Shown here piece by piece: positions 8,934 through 17,798 of a stretch of DNA of 64,000 bases; position 1 is the first letter of the stretch, and every line of letters begins with the position of its first letter. The stretch comes from an uncultured Lachnospiraceae bacterium (GTDB lineage Bacteria; Bacillota; Clostridia; Lachnospirales; Lachnospiraceae): positions 17,518-81,517 of the forward strand of contig CAJTRL010000008.1 of assembly GCA_910578715.1 (NCBI GenBank), read 5' to 3'. The notes beneath the pieces were generated by a model that did not search any database, was not told where the DNA came from, and saw only the letters and a program-made list of their open reading frames with translations. A program made the position numbers and the translations under genes.

Positions 8934-9518
8934 TCAGTCTACATCAATTAACAGTCCCGCCATAATATAAAGAAGCTGCTCGTCAACCATTGCTTCCGTA
9001 ATCCCCATTGTCTGGGAATTAATTTTCATACCTTCCAGCACATACATGATATTATTGGCAGCTCCCTTCGGATTTTCACAGTAAAACTCTCCCGAAGCGA
9101 TGCCCGATTCAATCAGTTTTTCCAGAACCCTCACGCCCGCTTCAAACTGTTTCCGCATCATCTGGTCCTTTTTTTCCTTATTTTCAAAAGCATATTCATA
9201 GACCGCCATTGTCAGGTTATTCTTTTTGCGCAGAAGCTCTTTCTTTTGTTCCTTTAAAAACAACGTCAGAATTTCGGCCGCCGAGTCTTCCTCCGCGATG
9301 CTCACGGAAAACACATCATCTATCTCTTCCGCGTCTTTCTGCAGTACCGCAAGCAAAAGCTCCTCCGTGCTGCCAAAATAAAGATAAAGACCTCCGCGGC
9401 TGATATCGCATGCTTCCACAATATCCTTCATGGTCACATTCTTATATCCTTTTTCCACAAAGACCTTTCTGGCCGTCTCCAATATGTACTGCTTCTTTTG
9501 TAACGATTTTTCTCCCAT
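8934..9518 (-). CDS. TetR/AcrR family transcriptional regulator
   Basis: This 194-residue protein has the TetR N-terminal helix-turn-helix (ILETARKVFVEKGYKNVTM, then DIVEACDISRGGLYLYF, residues about 12-52). An all-helical C-terminal ligand/dimer domain follows. The region after the HTH (STEELLLAVLQKDAEEIDD) fits the YfiR-like TetR group. It sits between an unknown gene and purL on the same strand. Control of purL is possible but not shown, and the ligand is unknown. Confidence 0.9.
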   Translation of the reverse strand: MGEKSLQKKQYILETARKVFVEKGYKNVTMKDIVEACDISRGGLYLYFGSTEELLLAVLQKDAEEIDDVFSVSIAEEDSAAEILTLFLKEQKKELLRKKNNLTMAVYEYAFENKEKKDQMMRKQFEAGVRVLEKLIESGIASGEFYCENPKGAANNIMYVLEGMKINSQTMGITEAMVDEQLLYIMAGLLIDVD

Positions 9519-9544
9519 AAAAAAATACCTTCCCTGACAATTCC

Positions 9545-10018
9545 TTAATTAACCATCGGTCTGTCCCAAAATTCCAGATTTTCTTTCATTTTCTTCACAA
9601 CATTCAGAAAAATACGGTTCTGGACCGCTTCCGACCACATCCGTCCCTTTGTCATGCCGCCTATCACATATTTGGATAAAATCCCCTTTAGCACATCCAT
9701 CCTCGTGATATCCGAATTGGAAATTGCCCGGAGCTCGTCCCTATTGGTAACAATTCTGTTCCGGGAATAAATATACCGATAATTTCTGTCCAGCAGATTC
9801 GTCCGCTGTACCTCTTTGACAAAAGAAAGAAGCGTACTGTCATAGACCGGAAATGCAATAGAGTGCTCACCGATGCCGGAACCCGTATAAGTCTCCGAAA
9901 CAACGCTCCCCGATTTTTCTTCCAGCCAGGGCAGATACCGTATCAGACGTTCCACGTCCGGTTTATATTCCTGTACGACCTTTTTCCTGTATTCTATATC
10001 CTTTTCATCGACTGACAT
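9545..10018 (-). CDS. Conserved hypothetical protein (157 aa), possibly DUF6508 group
   Basis: No function is recognised. The protein is 157 residues, charged and soluble, with no signal peptide or membrane segment. It has an N-terminal helical part (VVQEYKPDVERLIRYLPWLEEKSG), a middle SFVKEVQRTNLLDRNYRYIYSR stretch and a C-terminal GGMTKGRMWSEAVQNRIF stretch. Similar small proteins in Lachnospiraceae carry the label DUF6508, given from memory. The start at 10018 is preferred over the ATG at 10054 because a split, extended Shine-Dalgarno (AGAAAGG, then GGGTTA) lies before it. The same arrangement precedes three genes near 40-44.6 kb. The gene ends 26 nt before the TetR start. Confidence 0.65.
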   Translation of the reverse strand: MSVDEKDIEYRKKVVQEYKPDVERLIRYLPWLEEKSGSVVSETYTGSGIGEHSIAFPVYDSTLLSFVKEVQRTNLLDRNYRYIYSRNRIVTNRDELRAISNSDITRMDVLKGILSKYVIGGMTKGRMWSEAVQNRIFLNVVKKMKENLEFWDRPMVN

Positions 10019-10142
10019 ACTGGTAACCCATGCCTTTCTTTCTGATAAAACCATACATTAATATTTTATCATATCTTTCCTAAAAGTACAGCAAAAAAAT
10101 TTTCGCCCTTTTATCCTATTCGCGTTCCCCTTGTTTTTGTGC

Positions 10143-10148
10143 TATAAT
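10143..10148 (+). promoter_or_regulatory. -10 box of the cNMP-domain gene
   Basis: A perfect TATAAT (within TGCTATAATCG) lies 62 nt before the ATG at 10211. No good -35 is visible. The TG one base upstream of the -10 makes an extended -10 promoter plausible. Confidence 0.5.
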
Positions 10149-10210
10149 CGTTTTATAATATTATCTATACTAATGTATGTCTGTATACACGGACGAAAGG
10201 GGAGTTATTT

Positions 10211-12469
10211 ATGGCAGTAAAAGAATTTCCACTGGGAACTGTTCTCATCCAGAGCGAGCAGCCGATATCCGCGCTGCATCTTATTACGAAGGGCTCTGTA
10301 AGGGCCACCTATCCGGGCGGCGAATTTTACCTGGGCAAAGGAGACGTTATCGGCGTCTGCGAACTCGCTTACGATTCCTATTTTATTTCCTATCAGGCGG
10401 TCGAAGACACAGCGATTGCTTCTTATGCCTGTACGGAAGGACACCTGTCCGAACTTCTCCATGCCAAATCAGACCTTTCCAATCTGATTGTAAGCTCCCT
10501 GTTCAGACAATTAAAAGAGATTCTCGACCAATATGAACTGACCAAATTTGACTGCGATAATTTTTATCAGTATCTGATGAAAAGCTATTCCGAATACGGC
10601 CGTTTTACCTCCAAGCACGGTATCGCAACCCGTGTTCTTCCGGGACTCGAAGATTTGACGGAAATGGAACTGGAGTACGACGTCCCGGACTGGCTGAACA
10701 GTTATTACGGACAATTACAGCGCATTATGAAAAGCATCGCCGCCAAAGCGCAGATTGCCGACTTTATCCGCGGTATGCTGTTAAAAGCGAGCCAGGATGT
10801 ATACGAAATCTTTTCCGTATGCCGTGAACTGTACGAATACAAAGCGGAAATCGCCGGGCTCCTGATGAATGAAAATAAGCTGGATTTCTTTGACCTGTAC
10901 GCCAGCATCCTCTACCGGATTGGCGCGCATGACGAAGATTCCACCGCAATTACCGCCGCTCTCGGCACCATGATGATTCAGCTGGAAAACCAGGACTCCA
11001 TCGATAAGGAAATGTACAAAAACCGCGTTCAGGAATATAAAAACAAACTGGAGGCGCTTCAAAACGCGACTGACGCACCAGAAGAAAATACCGCTTCCGA
11101 AGTTCCTGACCTGACGGATTCTCTGCATACCATCCTGACCTATGCCGGCAGCGACGAAGAAACAACGAAAAACTTCAAAGCCGCCATCGACAAATACAAC
11201 AAACTTTCGGATAAAAACGCGTCCGATGACGCATGCAGAAAACTGCGCCTGACTGTCAGCAAACTGTTCTATAAGGTTTACTCACAGGCATTCATGAAAA
11301 GCCTTTCCGATTCCAACATACCGAAAATTGTCAAGATGTTCTTCAATTTCGGCTATGTGGACGAAACGCTGGCGGGCATGGAAAACGCATCATACCTTTA
11401 TTCTATCGTGGATTCCCTGCCAAGCGACCCGTCCCGGGGTGTCTATACAGCCTACGAATGGATGAAAGAAGTCTACGAAGGCCGCAAGGCTCCGTGCCGT
11501 AACGAATTTGACAACGATTACGCAGCTTATGTGCACGAACTGAAAGTGACCGGCAAGATTACGGCGGCACAGGAAGCTCCCATGCTGGCCGACCGCTCCA
11601 AACAGGTACAGTTTGAACTGGATAACATGTTCCAGTCCGTCAATAAAATAACCTTCGGCCGTATCAGTATTTTCTGCCCGGTCTTTTCGGAAAGCAATGT
11701 GTTAAAGGATTTGTCGGAATCTCTCGTGTCTGCGGATAAGGTAAGAGCATGTTTTGAACGCGTCCGCGCCCTCGATTACAGCGCTTATTACCGCGATACC
11801 ATGTACAGCAACCCGGAAATCGGCGTAGTCAAAGAATCGCTCAGCGTGGAGGTGCTGCCCGATGTCATCCTGATGCCCAATGTAGGCGTCCGCGGCGTTA
11901 TGTGGCAGGAAATCGAAGGCCGTAAACGTACTACCCCCGCCCGTATGATGGTATCTCTTTTCCAGATGGAAGATTTAAACAATATCCTCGTCCGTCTGAC
12001 CGGAGAATACCGTTGGGAAATGTGCAAACGTATTCAGGGCGCAAGATGGAACGACGTTTCGGAGCCGTCCCTTACAAGCGAATACTTCGATTATATTCAG
12101 TTCTACAAAAAGAACAGGGAACTTTCTGCGGACGCCAAAGAAAAAGTCAAACTCAGTATGCAGAAAGCCAAGAACAGCTTCAAGGAAATGTTTATTCGGG
12201 ATTATGAATCATGGATTATATATGAAGGTTCCGGTTCTCCCCGTCTGAACAAAGTAGCCCGTACGATTCTGTTCGCGCACTGTCCGTTCTCGAAGGAAAT
12301 CCGGGATAAGCTGAAAGCCAATCCATTGTATAAGGAAATGATGGACCGCTACGGCGTAAAACAGTCCCAGAAAGTCCATCACATGGATAATCTGATTCAG
12401 AAGATAAAAAATACCGGTGCGGAAGTTCCGGAAGAAATCTCCGACCAGAGAGCTTATCTCCTGAAATAA
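10211..12469 (+). CDS. Large protein with N-terminal cyclic-nucleotide-binding (Crp/Fnr sensor) domain; rest unknown
   Basis: This is a 752-residue soluble protein with a GGGGAG ribosome site. Residues about 1-110 form a cNMP-binding/Crp sensor beta-roll (FPLGTVLIQSEQPISALHLITKGSVRA, then YLGKGDVIGV). No Crp helix-turn-helix follows. Residues about 110-290 are helix-rich, about 280-310 form an acidic linker, and the remainder (for example FGRISIFCPVFSESNVL, MPNVGVRGVMWQEIEGRKRTTPARM, WNDVSEPSLTSEYFDYIQFYKKNREL) matches nothing I recognise. It has a terminator and no operon partner. Phosphate-binding Arg/Glu residues of true cAMP receptors are not evident, so the roll may bind another ligand or none. 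Confidence 0.8.
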   Translation: MAVKEFPLGTVLIQSEQPISALHLITKGSVRATYPGGEFYLGKGDVIGVCELAYDSYFISYQAVEDTAIASYACTEGHLSELLHAKSDLSNLIVSSLFRQLKEILDQYELTKFDCDNFYQYLMKSYSEYGRFTSKHGIATRVLPGLEDLTEMELEYDVPDWLNSYYGQLQRIMKSIAAKAQIADFIRGMLLKASQDVYEIFSVCRELYEYKAEIAGLLMNENKLDFFDLYASILYRIGAHDEDSTAITAALGTMMIQLENQDSIDKEMYKNRVQEYKNKLEALQNATDAPEENTASEVPDLTDSLHTILTYAGSDEETTKNFKAAIDKYNKLSDKNASDDACRKLRLTVSKLFYKVYSQAFMKSLSDSNIPKIVKMFFNFGYVDETLAGMENASYLYSIVDSLPSDPSRGVYTAYEWMKEVYEGRKAPCRNEFDNDYAAYVHELKVTGKITAAQEAPMLADRSKQVQFELDNMFQSVNKITFGRISIFCPVFSESNVLKDLSESLVSADKVRACFERVRALDYSAYYRDTMYSNPEIGVVKESLSVEVLPDVILMPNVGVRGVMWQEIEGRKRTTPARMMVSLFQMEDLNNILVRLTGEYRWEMCKRIQGARWNDVSEPSLTSEYFDYIQFYKKNRELSADAKEKVKLSMQKAKNSFKEMFIRDYESWIIYEGSGSPRLNKVARTILFAHCPFSKEIRDKLKANPLYKEMMDRYGVKQSQKVHHMDNLIQKIKNTGAEVPEEISDQRAYLLK

Positions 12470-12493
12470 AGGTATTCCCGTGGAAACCTCACA

Positions 12494-12534
12494 AAAAAAA
12501 CGGCGTCCCCCGCAGAGGGGCAGCGCCGTTTTTC
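12494..12534. terminator. Bidirectional rho-independent terminator
   Basis: The stem AAAACGGCG / CGCCGTTTT has an inner CCCC/GGGG pairing, with A-runs before and T-runs after. It serves the converging cNMP-domain gene and the MFS gene. Confidence 0.85.
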
Positions 12535-12572
12535 TTTTTCATTACTTTTTATTTCTATTTTTCATTATTATT

Positions 12573-13913
12573 TTATTTCTTTTTTTCAGCAACAGGCGGT
12601 TTTACCAACACAAGGCTCAACACCAGCGCAATAACATAAAGTACAATTGTAGCATAGAGCACGCACTGATATCCGGTCGGGTTGACCGTGATAACCGAAC
12701 CGTCCTCAAGCGCATGTTCTACCGGCTCCCCGAAATGATTTACAATCCAGGTCGCCATCTGGTTTCCGGTCAGTCCCGCGAAAGCCCAGGCCGAAAGCGT
12801 AATGCCGTGAATTGCACTGATATTACCCATTCCGTAATGGTCGGAAAGCAGCGTCGGCACATTCGAGAATCCGCCGCCATATCCCGCGTTCACAACGAAA
12901 ATCAGGCCGAGCACGAGAACAATTAACAATGGATTGCCTTCCCCGTTCTTAATGCCTCCGGTTACCATAACGAGGGCCGTAAAGACGATGGAAAGGATGA
13001 AAATCAGTTTGTAAATGGTATTCCGGTCTTTCATCGTATCCGCCCAGGCCGAAAAACCAAGCCGCCCGCCCGCGTTAAAGATTGCAGACACGGTGGAAAT
13101 CACGCCCGCAAAGGCCGCAAGACCGATACATTTCACTATCATCTTTTCCTGTGAAATCAGTGCAAGGCCACAGGTAATATTAATGTAGAACATCAGCCAG
13201 ATACCGATATAATTGGAAAGCGGTCTGGTCTTTAATACGGACATAATGCTCTGGCTCTCTTCCTTGTTCTGCGGCTCATGCCAGTCATCCGGTTTCTTTA
13301 AGAGCAGATGTCCGACAAACATCATGACAAAATAAACAACCGCCAGAATCAGGAACATCTTATAAATGCCGCCTTCACCGAGTCCGTTCAGCATTCCCTG
13401 CATAATCGGGCTTGCAATCGCCTTCGCCGCGCCGAATCCCGCAACCGCCAGTCCCGTCGCAAGACCCTTTCTGTCCTTAAACCAGAGCATCAGCGTTTTG
13501 ACCGGAGACAGGTAACCCGTTCCGAGGCCGATACCCATGATGAAGCCATAGCACAAATAGATGCCGAGCAGCGACAGCATACTGCCTTTATGCGCGCCGC
13601 CGTAATAGATAAAAAATCCTGTGCCCGCCATGCCCGCCGCAAAGCAGATAGAGGCAATCAGTGACGACTTATGGATATCCTTCTCCACAACGTTGCCGAG
13701 AAACGCGGCCGACATGCCGAGGAAAAAGATGGCGAAACTAAATGCCCATTCCGTTGCGCCTTTGGAAAATCCGATGTAATCCGCGATTTCCTGGCTGAAA
13801 ATTGACCAACAGTAAACCGTACCGATGCTGCAATGAAGCAGCAAAGCGGGAATCGCCGCACGCACCCATTTATTCGTGCGCCAGCCCCCCTGATTTTTCA
13901 CACTCGCTCCCAT
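12573..13913 (-). CDS. OFA family MFS transporter (oxalate/formate antiporter-like)
   Basis: This 446-residue membrane protein has twelve predicted helices. The features are those of the OFA subfamily: GTVYCWSIFSQEIADYIGFSKGATEWAFS at the first loop, GLGTGYLSPVKTLMLWFKDRKGLATGLAVAGFG in helices 4-5, and NAGYGGGFSNVPTLLSDHYG in helices 9-10. These transporters exchange small carboxylates such as oxalate, formate or pyruvate-related acids; the actual substrate cannot be read from sequence. AAAGGAG precedes the ATG. It is monocistronic, with a terminator behind it and a 680-bp intergenic region upstream. Confidence 0.87.
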   Translation of the reverse strand: MGASVKNQGGWRTNKWVRAAIPALLLHCSIGTVYCWSIFSQEIADYIGFSKGATEWAFSFAIFFLGMSAAFLGNVVEKDIHKSSLIASICFAAGMAGTGFFIYYGGAHKGSMLSLLGIYLCYGFIMGIGLGTGYLSPVKTLMLWFKDRKGLATGLAVAGFGAAKAIASPIMQGMLNGLGEGGIYKMFLILAVVYFVMMFVGHLLLKKPDDWHEPQNKEESQSIMSVLKTRPLSNYIGIWLMFYINITCGLALISQEKMIVKCIGLAAFAGVISTVSAIFNAGGRLGFSAWADTMKDRNTIYKLIFILSIVFTALVMVTGGIKNGEGNPLLIVLVLGLIFVVNAGYGGGFSNVPTLLSDHYGMGNISAIHGITLSAWAFAGLTGNQMATWIVNHFGEPVEHALEDGSVITVNPTGYQCVLYATIVLYVIALVLSLVLVKPPVAEKKK

Positions 13914-14128
13914 ATGTATACATACTCCTTTACACTTTGGTATTTTGTTATAGTGAACGGCATCAGAATTTTACCTCCGGCCTGATTAAAACTTTCGGGT
14001 ATAGCTTTGCCCAAACCGGAAGCTGAAATTTATTATGTCGTTTACTATAATATCATTATTACTTTACACTAATCCCATACAGATTTCAATCCCATTTTTC
14101 CGGCAGATTCCTCTGTGCGCATCCGTTC

Positions 14129-14189
14129 AGCCTCCGCCCGTCCGCCCGGACAGCGCATTGTTCTCTGTCCGGGCGGACGGGCGGAGGCT
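14129..14189. repeat. Minimal copy of the long-hairpin intergenic element (copy A)
   Basis: Two perfect 25-nt arms (14129-14153 and 14165-14189) flank an 11-nt loop, and both are built from CCTCCGCCCG and CCGCCCGGACAG. The same terminal sequence bounds the larger copies at 38.7, 47.3 and 53.4 kb. The stretch 13914-14592 otherwise holds only this element, a terminator and AT-rich sequence with a 14-bp direct repeat (14266-14279, 14541-14554). Confidence 0.8.
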
Positions 14190-14393
14190 TCTCCGACTGC
14201 TTTCCGGCATCCTTTTGCCCCAAAATTGTTTTTCGCGTTTTTCTCCATAAAATGACAATTTCGCTAATATAGTTTCATTTCATCACAATATATTCATAGA
14301 CGAAACCGGAATAAAATTATATAGTGGTTATAGACTTAATCACGGAAGTTAAGTCGGTAATAGCAATTCCGGAAGAATTCCCCTTTTACACAA

Positions 14394-14430
14394 CAGAGCC
14401 CCCGAAGCGATTCGGGGGTTTCTGTTTTTG
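14394..14430 (+). terminator. Rho-independent terminator-like hairpin
   Basis: The stem CAGAGCCCCCGAA, loop GCGA and TTCGGGGG arm is followed by a T-rich tract. It reads best on the plus strand and may also work on the minus strand downstream of the GH13 gene. Confidence 0.7.
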
Positions 14431-14592
14431 TCTCTTTTTTTCTGCACTTTTTCATGCAATACTGCATAAGTCCTTCTTTTATGTCATATTTACGCATTTT
14501 TCGACATTTTTTTCGCATATAATATTTTGAGTTTCAAACAAATATAGTTTCATTCAGTGCAATAATCATATCACGATATATCCCATACAAAA

Positions 14593-16386
14593 TCACTTCA
14601 GGACAAGCACCGAATACCCCGGCATCGTGACGGTTTTCTCCGATAAAACAATTTGCTCTTCCCCGGTTTCCAGCGTACCGCAAATCCTGCTTTCCGAAAC
14701 TTCTTCACCATTTACCGTAATGTTATCCAAGTCGAGCGATTCCGTCCCTTCCCCGGTATGAAATACCAGAAGAACCTCAGAGCCTTCCCATGTTTTTCGC
14801 AAGACACAGAAGCTGTCTCCGGAAACGGATTCCAGATATTCTACTTTTCCTCTTGCGATTTCCGGGTTCTGGTTTCTGATTTTAATAACCTTCTTATAAT
14901 AATGGTAAACCGATTCCGCTTCCTGTTCCTGTTCTTCCAGACTGTCGAATTTCATTTTCACGTCATCCATATCCGCCGGGCCATCGCACATTCCTTCTTT
15001 TTCCGGGTCTTTGCTCCAGTACATCGGCGCGCGCTTGTTCTCATCCTTGCCGGCTCCCTTCATACCGAGCTCTTCTCCATAATAAAGGAAAGCAGAGCCG
15101 CTCATGAAAAGATTCATCGCGCCCGCCATCTTCGTCTGCTTCTCCGAATTATCTCCCGCATAGTAGCCGGCGCTTCTTCCCATATCATGGTTGGTGTAAA
15201 AAGGCGCGTCGATATAATTTTCGTTATACTGCCCGAAAGTTTCCTGTAAGGACGCGCTTTCTGCGCCGTACCGTGAGGCCGGAGAACCGTTCAGCACTTT
15301 GGAAATAATACCGTCTTTGTCCGCAAAAGCGAAGTTAAAGAGACTGTCTATGCCGCTTTCGTAATATTTCGCGTAATCGCTGACCTCCAGCCACGCCTCC
15401 CCGACCAGATAAGCATCCGCCTTCTGCTCCTTAACCATATCGGTGAACCAGCCAAGAAACTCAATATTTTTCTGTGGATTCCCCGTATAAAACTCCTTGA
15501 CCGCATCCAGACGGAATCCCCCGACTCCCATATTCAGCCAGAACTTTGTAATCTCCGTTATTTCCGCCCGGAGCGCCTCGCTGTCCAGATTCAAATCCGG
15601 CATTTCACTCCAGAACTGCGCTTCGTAATACCAGTCCGTTCCTTCCACCGCATAACAGCCCGCACCCTGCTCTTTGGAAAAATGATAATAATCAAATGTC
15701 GGACATTCCGCCGCGTCCGGTTCTCCGTCTCCCAGCTTACTCAGATAATCACAGGCTTCCTGAAACCACGGGTTCTGGGAAGAAGAATGGTTCAGCACCA
15801 AATCCATAATTACCCGGATGCCCCTCCTGTCGCATTCCGCAAGCAGTTCCTTAAAGTCTTCCAGCGTACCGTAAGAAGCATCGATATCATAGTAATCCGC
15901 CACGTCATACTTATGATAAGTCGGCGAAGGATTGACAGGCATCAGCCAGATACCGTTACAGCCCAAATCCGTATCCGTTGTATCGTCCCCGTCATTGATA
16001 TAATCGAGCTTTGCAATCAGCCCCTGTAAATCTCCGATTCCGTCTCCGTTGCTGTCATAAAAAGAAGAAACAAACACTTCATAATAAGTGCGGTAATTGT
16101 CGTCAATGATATGAAGCGGAATCGAATCGGTAACGTCTGTTATTTCGTCCGTCGAAATTTCGCCAGCGCTGCCGTCATTCTCTTGTCCCGCCTGCGTCCC
16201 GGCTGTCCCGTCTCCCGTCCTGACAGTCTCATTGCCGCTCTGCGCATTTTCTGCTCCGGCATCATTCTTCTCCATGCCGCTTCCGCCGCAGCCCGTAAGC
16301 AAAAGCATACAGGTCGTAAAGAGCGCCGCGGCTCGTCTAATGTTTTTCCGTCTGTAAATAAATGTTTTTATGCTCTTTTCATTCAT
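14593..16386 (-). CDS. GH13 alpha-amylase family lipoprotein
   Basis: This 597-residue exported lipoprotein has its lipobox at LLTGC (Cys 33). An acidic Gly/Asn linker to about residue 90 precedes a GH13 TIM barrel. The barrel carries region I DLVLNH (195-200), region II GFRLDAVKEF with nucleophile Asp294, region III LVGEAWLE with acid/base Glu330, and region IV NHDMGR with Asp401. The FVSSFYDSNGDGIGDLQGL start is typical of alpha-glucosidase/neopullulanase-like members that bind calcium at DSNGDG. It should cleave alpha-glucans or oligosaccharides at the cell surface. The ATG at 16386 was chosen for its AGAGGGGG site. It follows the SGNH gene by 62 nt and may share its operon. Confidence 0.9.
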   Translation of the reverse strand: MNEKSIKTFIYRRKNIRRAAALFTTCMLLLTGCGGSGMEKNDAGAENAQSGNETVRTGDGTAGTQAGQENDGSAGEISTDEITDVTDSIPLHIIDDNYRTYYEVFVSSFYDSNGDGIGDLQGLIAKLDYINDGDDTTDTDLGCNGIWLMPVNPSPTYHKYDVADYYDIDASYGTLEDFKELLAECDRRGIRVIMDLVLNHSSSQNPWFQEACDYLSKLGDGEPDAAECPTFDYYHFSKEQGAGCYAVEGTDWYYEAQFWSEMPDLNLDSEALRAEITEITKFWLNMGVGGFRLDAVKEFYTGNPQKNIEFLGWFTDMVKEQKADAYLVGEAWLEVSDYAKYYESGIDSLFNFAFADKDGIISKVLNGSPASRYGAESASLQETFGQYNENYIDAPFYTNHDMGRSAGYYAGDNSEKQTKMAGAMNLFMSGSAFLYYGEELGMKGAGKDENKRAPMYWSKDPEKEGMCDGPADMDDVKMKFDSLEEQEQEAESVYHYYKKVIKIRNQNPEIARGKVEYLESVSGDSFCVLRKTWEGSEVLLVFHTGEGTESLDLDNITVNGEEVSESRICGTLETGEEQIVLSEKTVTMPGYSVLVLK

Positions 16387-16448
16387 GCCGTTCCCCCTCT
16401 TTCCTATAATACGTCTATCTGTGATACGCCTATCTATGATACACCTAT

Positions 16449-17759
16449 CTATATATAAATGGATGCTTCCTCGCAAATCTCCCCGGATTCTTTCAAACGC
16501 ACCGTTATCCGGAAAGTCATCGGTTCCTCCGGCGACGTTTCCAGAATATTCTCATCGGAAAAATCCTGAATCAGTTCCGTTTCATTTTCCTGTTCGTCAA
16601 GAATGCAAATCCTGTATTCGACATCCACGTCATAGTTCGCCACCGTTTTGATAGCGTATTTATTTTCTTCACCCTCCAACGGATGAAGCGCAATTCCCAT
16701 AATCTGCGGAGGCATATCGTCTATCTTTTCCTGTACCGAGTCATAAAATAACGCCTGCCTCTCCGCTTTTCCATAAGACGTCATCAATTCGGCAAACGTC
16801 CTGGTGTATTTTTCCGCTCCCTTCCCGGATAAATGGTGACAGTCCATAAAATCATCATATTCCATCTCTAATATTTCCGTTCTGCATAAATTGAAATCAT
16901 AATATTCTATTTCATTCGCTTCCGCATAGTTTCTCATGTAATGATAGAACGTATCGTAGTTATCTATGGCTTGTACATATAAATTCGTAAACGGCGCTGA
17001 GACTAACACCAGCTCTATTCCTTCTTCTTTGCATAGTGCCACGATTTTATCAAGATATTTTAAAGAATAGGACGAAATAACCTCCTCCGGCACTTCCAGA
17101 CCGTCCGCATCAACTATCATCTTGGGCGCGCCGGGCGTACCGGGTGAAACCATGGCGCCTTTGTAAAAGTCAGACGGAGCATCCTCATAATTGGTATACC
17201 CCGAAGTTCTTTTTCTTTTCACAATACCTTCCAGCCGCCTCCGGTCCAATAAATAATTCCCATAACGGGCGGACGGCAGAAAACTTTCTATATAATAGTC
17301 ACTGCCGGAAGCATTCAGCAGAAACTCCGTCCTGTTCCAGCCGTTCTTCATATAATCCGTGATGCAGTAAATATACATCATATGTTCGCTTGTCCGCTGG
17401 GCAGGAACAACTTTGTACATCTTACAAAACACATCCAGATAAACTTTCCGGACGGGATTATTTTTCAGCACCTCTTTTAACAAATAATAGGAACCGTCAG
17501 CCTTCTGCGCCGGCGTAGCGGCAAGATAAGTGTTCTCCCCCATTATTTCATCCAGAATCCGCGGGTCATATCCGAAAAACACATGGGAGGAGCCCAGAAA
17601 GAGCGTTTCGATGTCATTCTGCTCATAAAGCTCGTGCATCGCATACCGGACTTCATCCCCCACGTCATCGACTACCAAATAGGACAAAATCCTGTCTGCC
17701 GCCCAGATACCGCATAGTATCATCAAAGCCCCCAATATCGTTCTGACTGCTCTTTTCAT
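16449..17759 (-). CDS. SGNH/DltD-AlgJ-like partner of the MBOAT acyltransferase
   Basis: This 436-residue protein is anchored by one N-terminal helix (RTILGALMILCGIWA). The SGNH signatures are TLFLGSSHVFFGYDP (Ser in GSSH, near 58) and DFMDCHHLSGKGAEKY (Asp-x-x-His, near 305). The core resembles DltD and AlgJ/AlgX-type proteins that work with an MBOAT to acylate extracytoplasmic polymers. The C-terminal about 100 residues look like a beta domain. The ATG at 17759 has AGGAG at the right distance, while a GTG sits at 17765. It lies 39 nt after the MBOAT gene. The polymer modified is unknown. Confidence 0.78.
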   Translation of the reverse strand: MKRAVRTILGALMILCGIWAADRILSYLVVDDVGDEVRYAMHELYEQNDIETLFLGSSHVFFGYDPRILDEIMGENTYLAATPAQKADGSYYLLKEVLKNNPVRKVYLDVFCKMYKVVPAQRTSEHMMYIYCITDYMKNGWNRTEFLLNASGSDYYIESFLPSARYGNYLLDRRRLEGIVKRKRTSGYTNYEDAPSDFYKGAMVSPGTPGAPKMIVDADGLEVPEEVISSYSLKYLDKIVALCKEEGIELVLVSAPFTNLYVQAIDNYDTFYHYMRNYAEANEIEYYDFNLCRTEILEMEYDDFMDCHHLSGKGAEKYTRTFAELMTSYGKAERQALFYDSVQEKIDDMPPQIMGIALHPLEGEENKYAIKTVANYDVDVEYRICILDEQENETELIQDFSDENILETSPEEPMTFRITVRLKESGEICEEASIYI

Positions 17760-17798
17760 ATGCACTCCTATCCGTATGCTTTAGCAAGTACGCAAACT

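Noticed and set aside
14266..14554. 14-bp direct repeat AATATAGTTTCATT as insertion-site duplication
   Set aside because: The copies are 275 bp apart in AT-rich sequence with no transposase or terminal inverted repeats between them.
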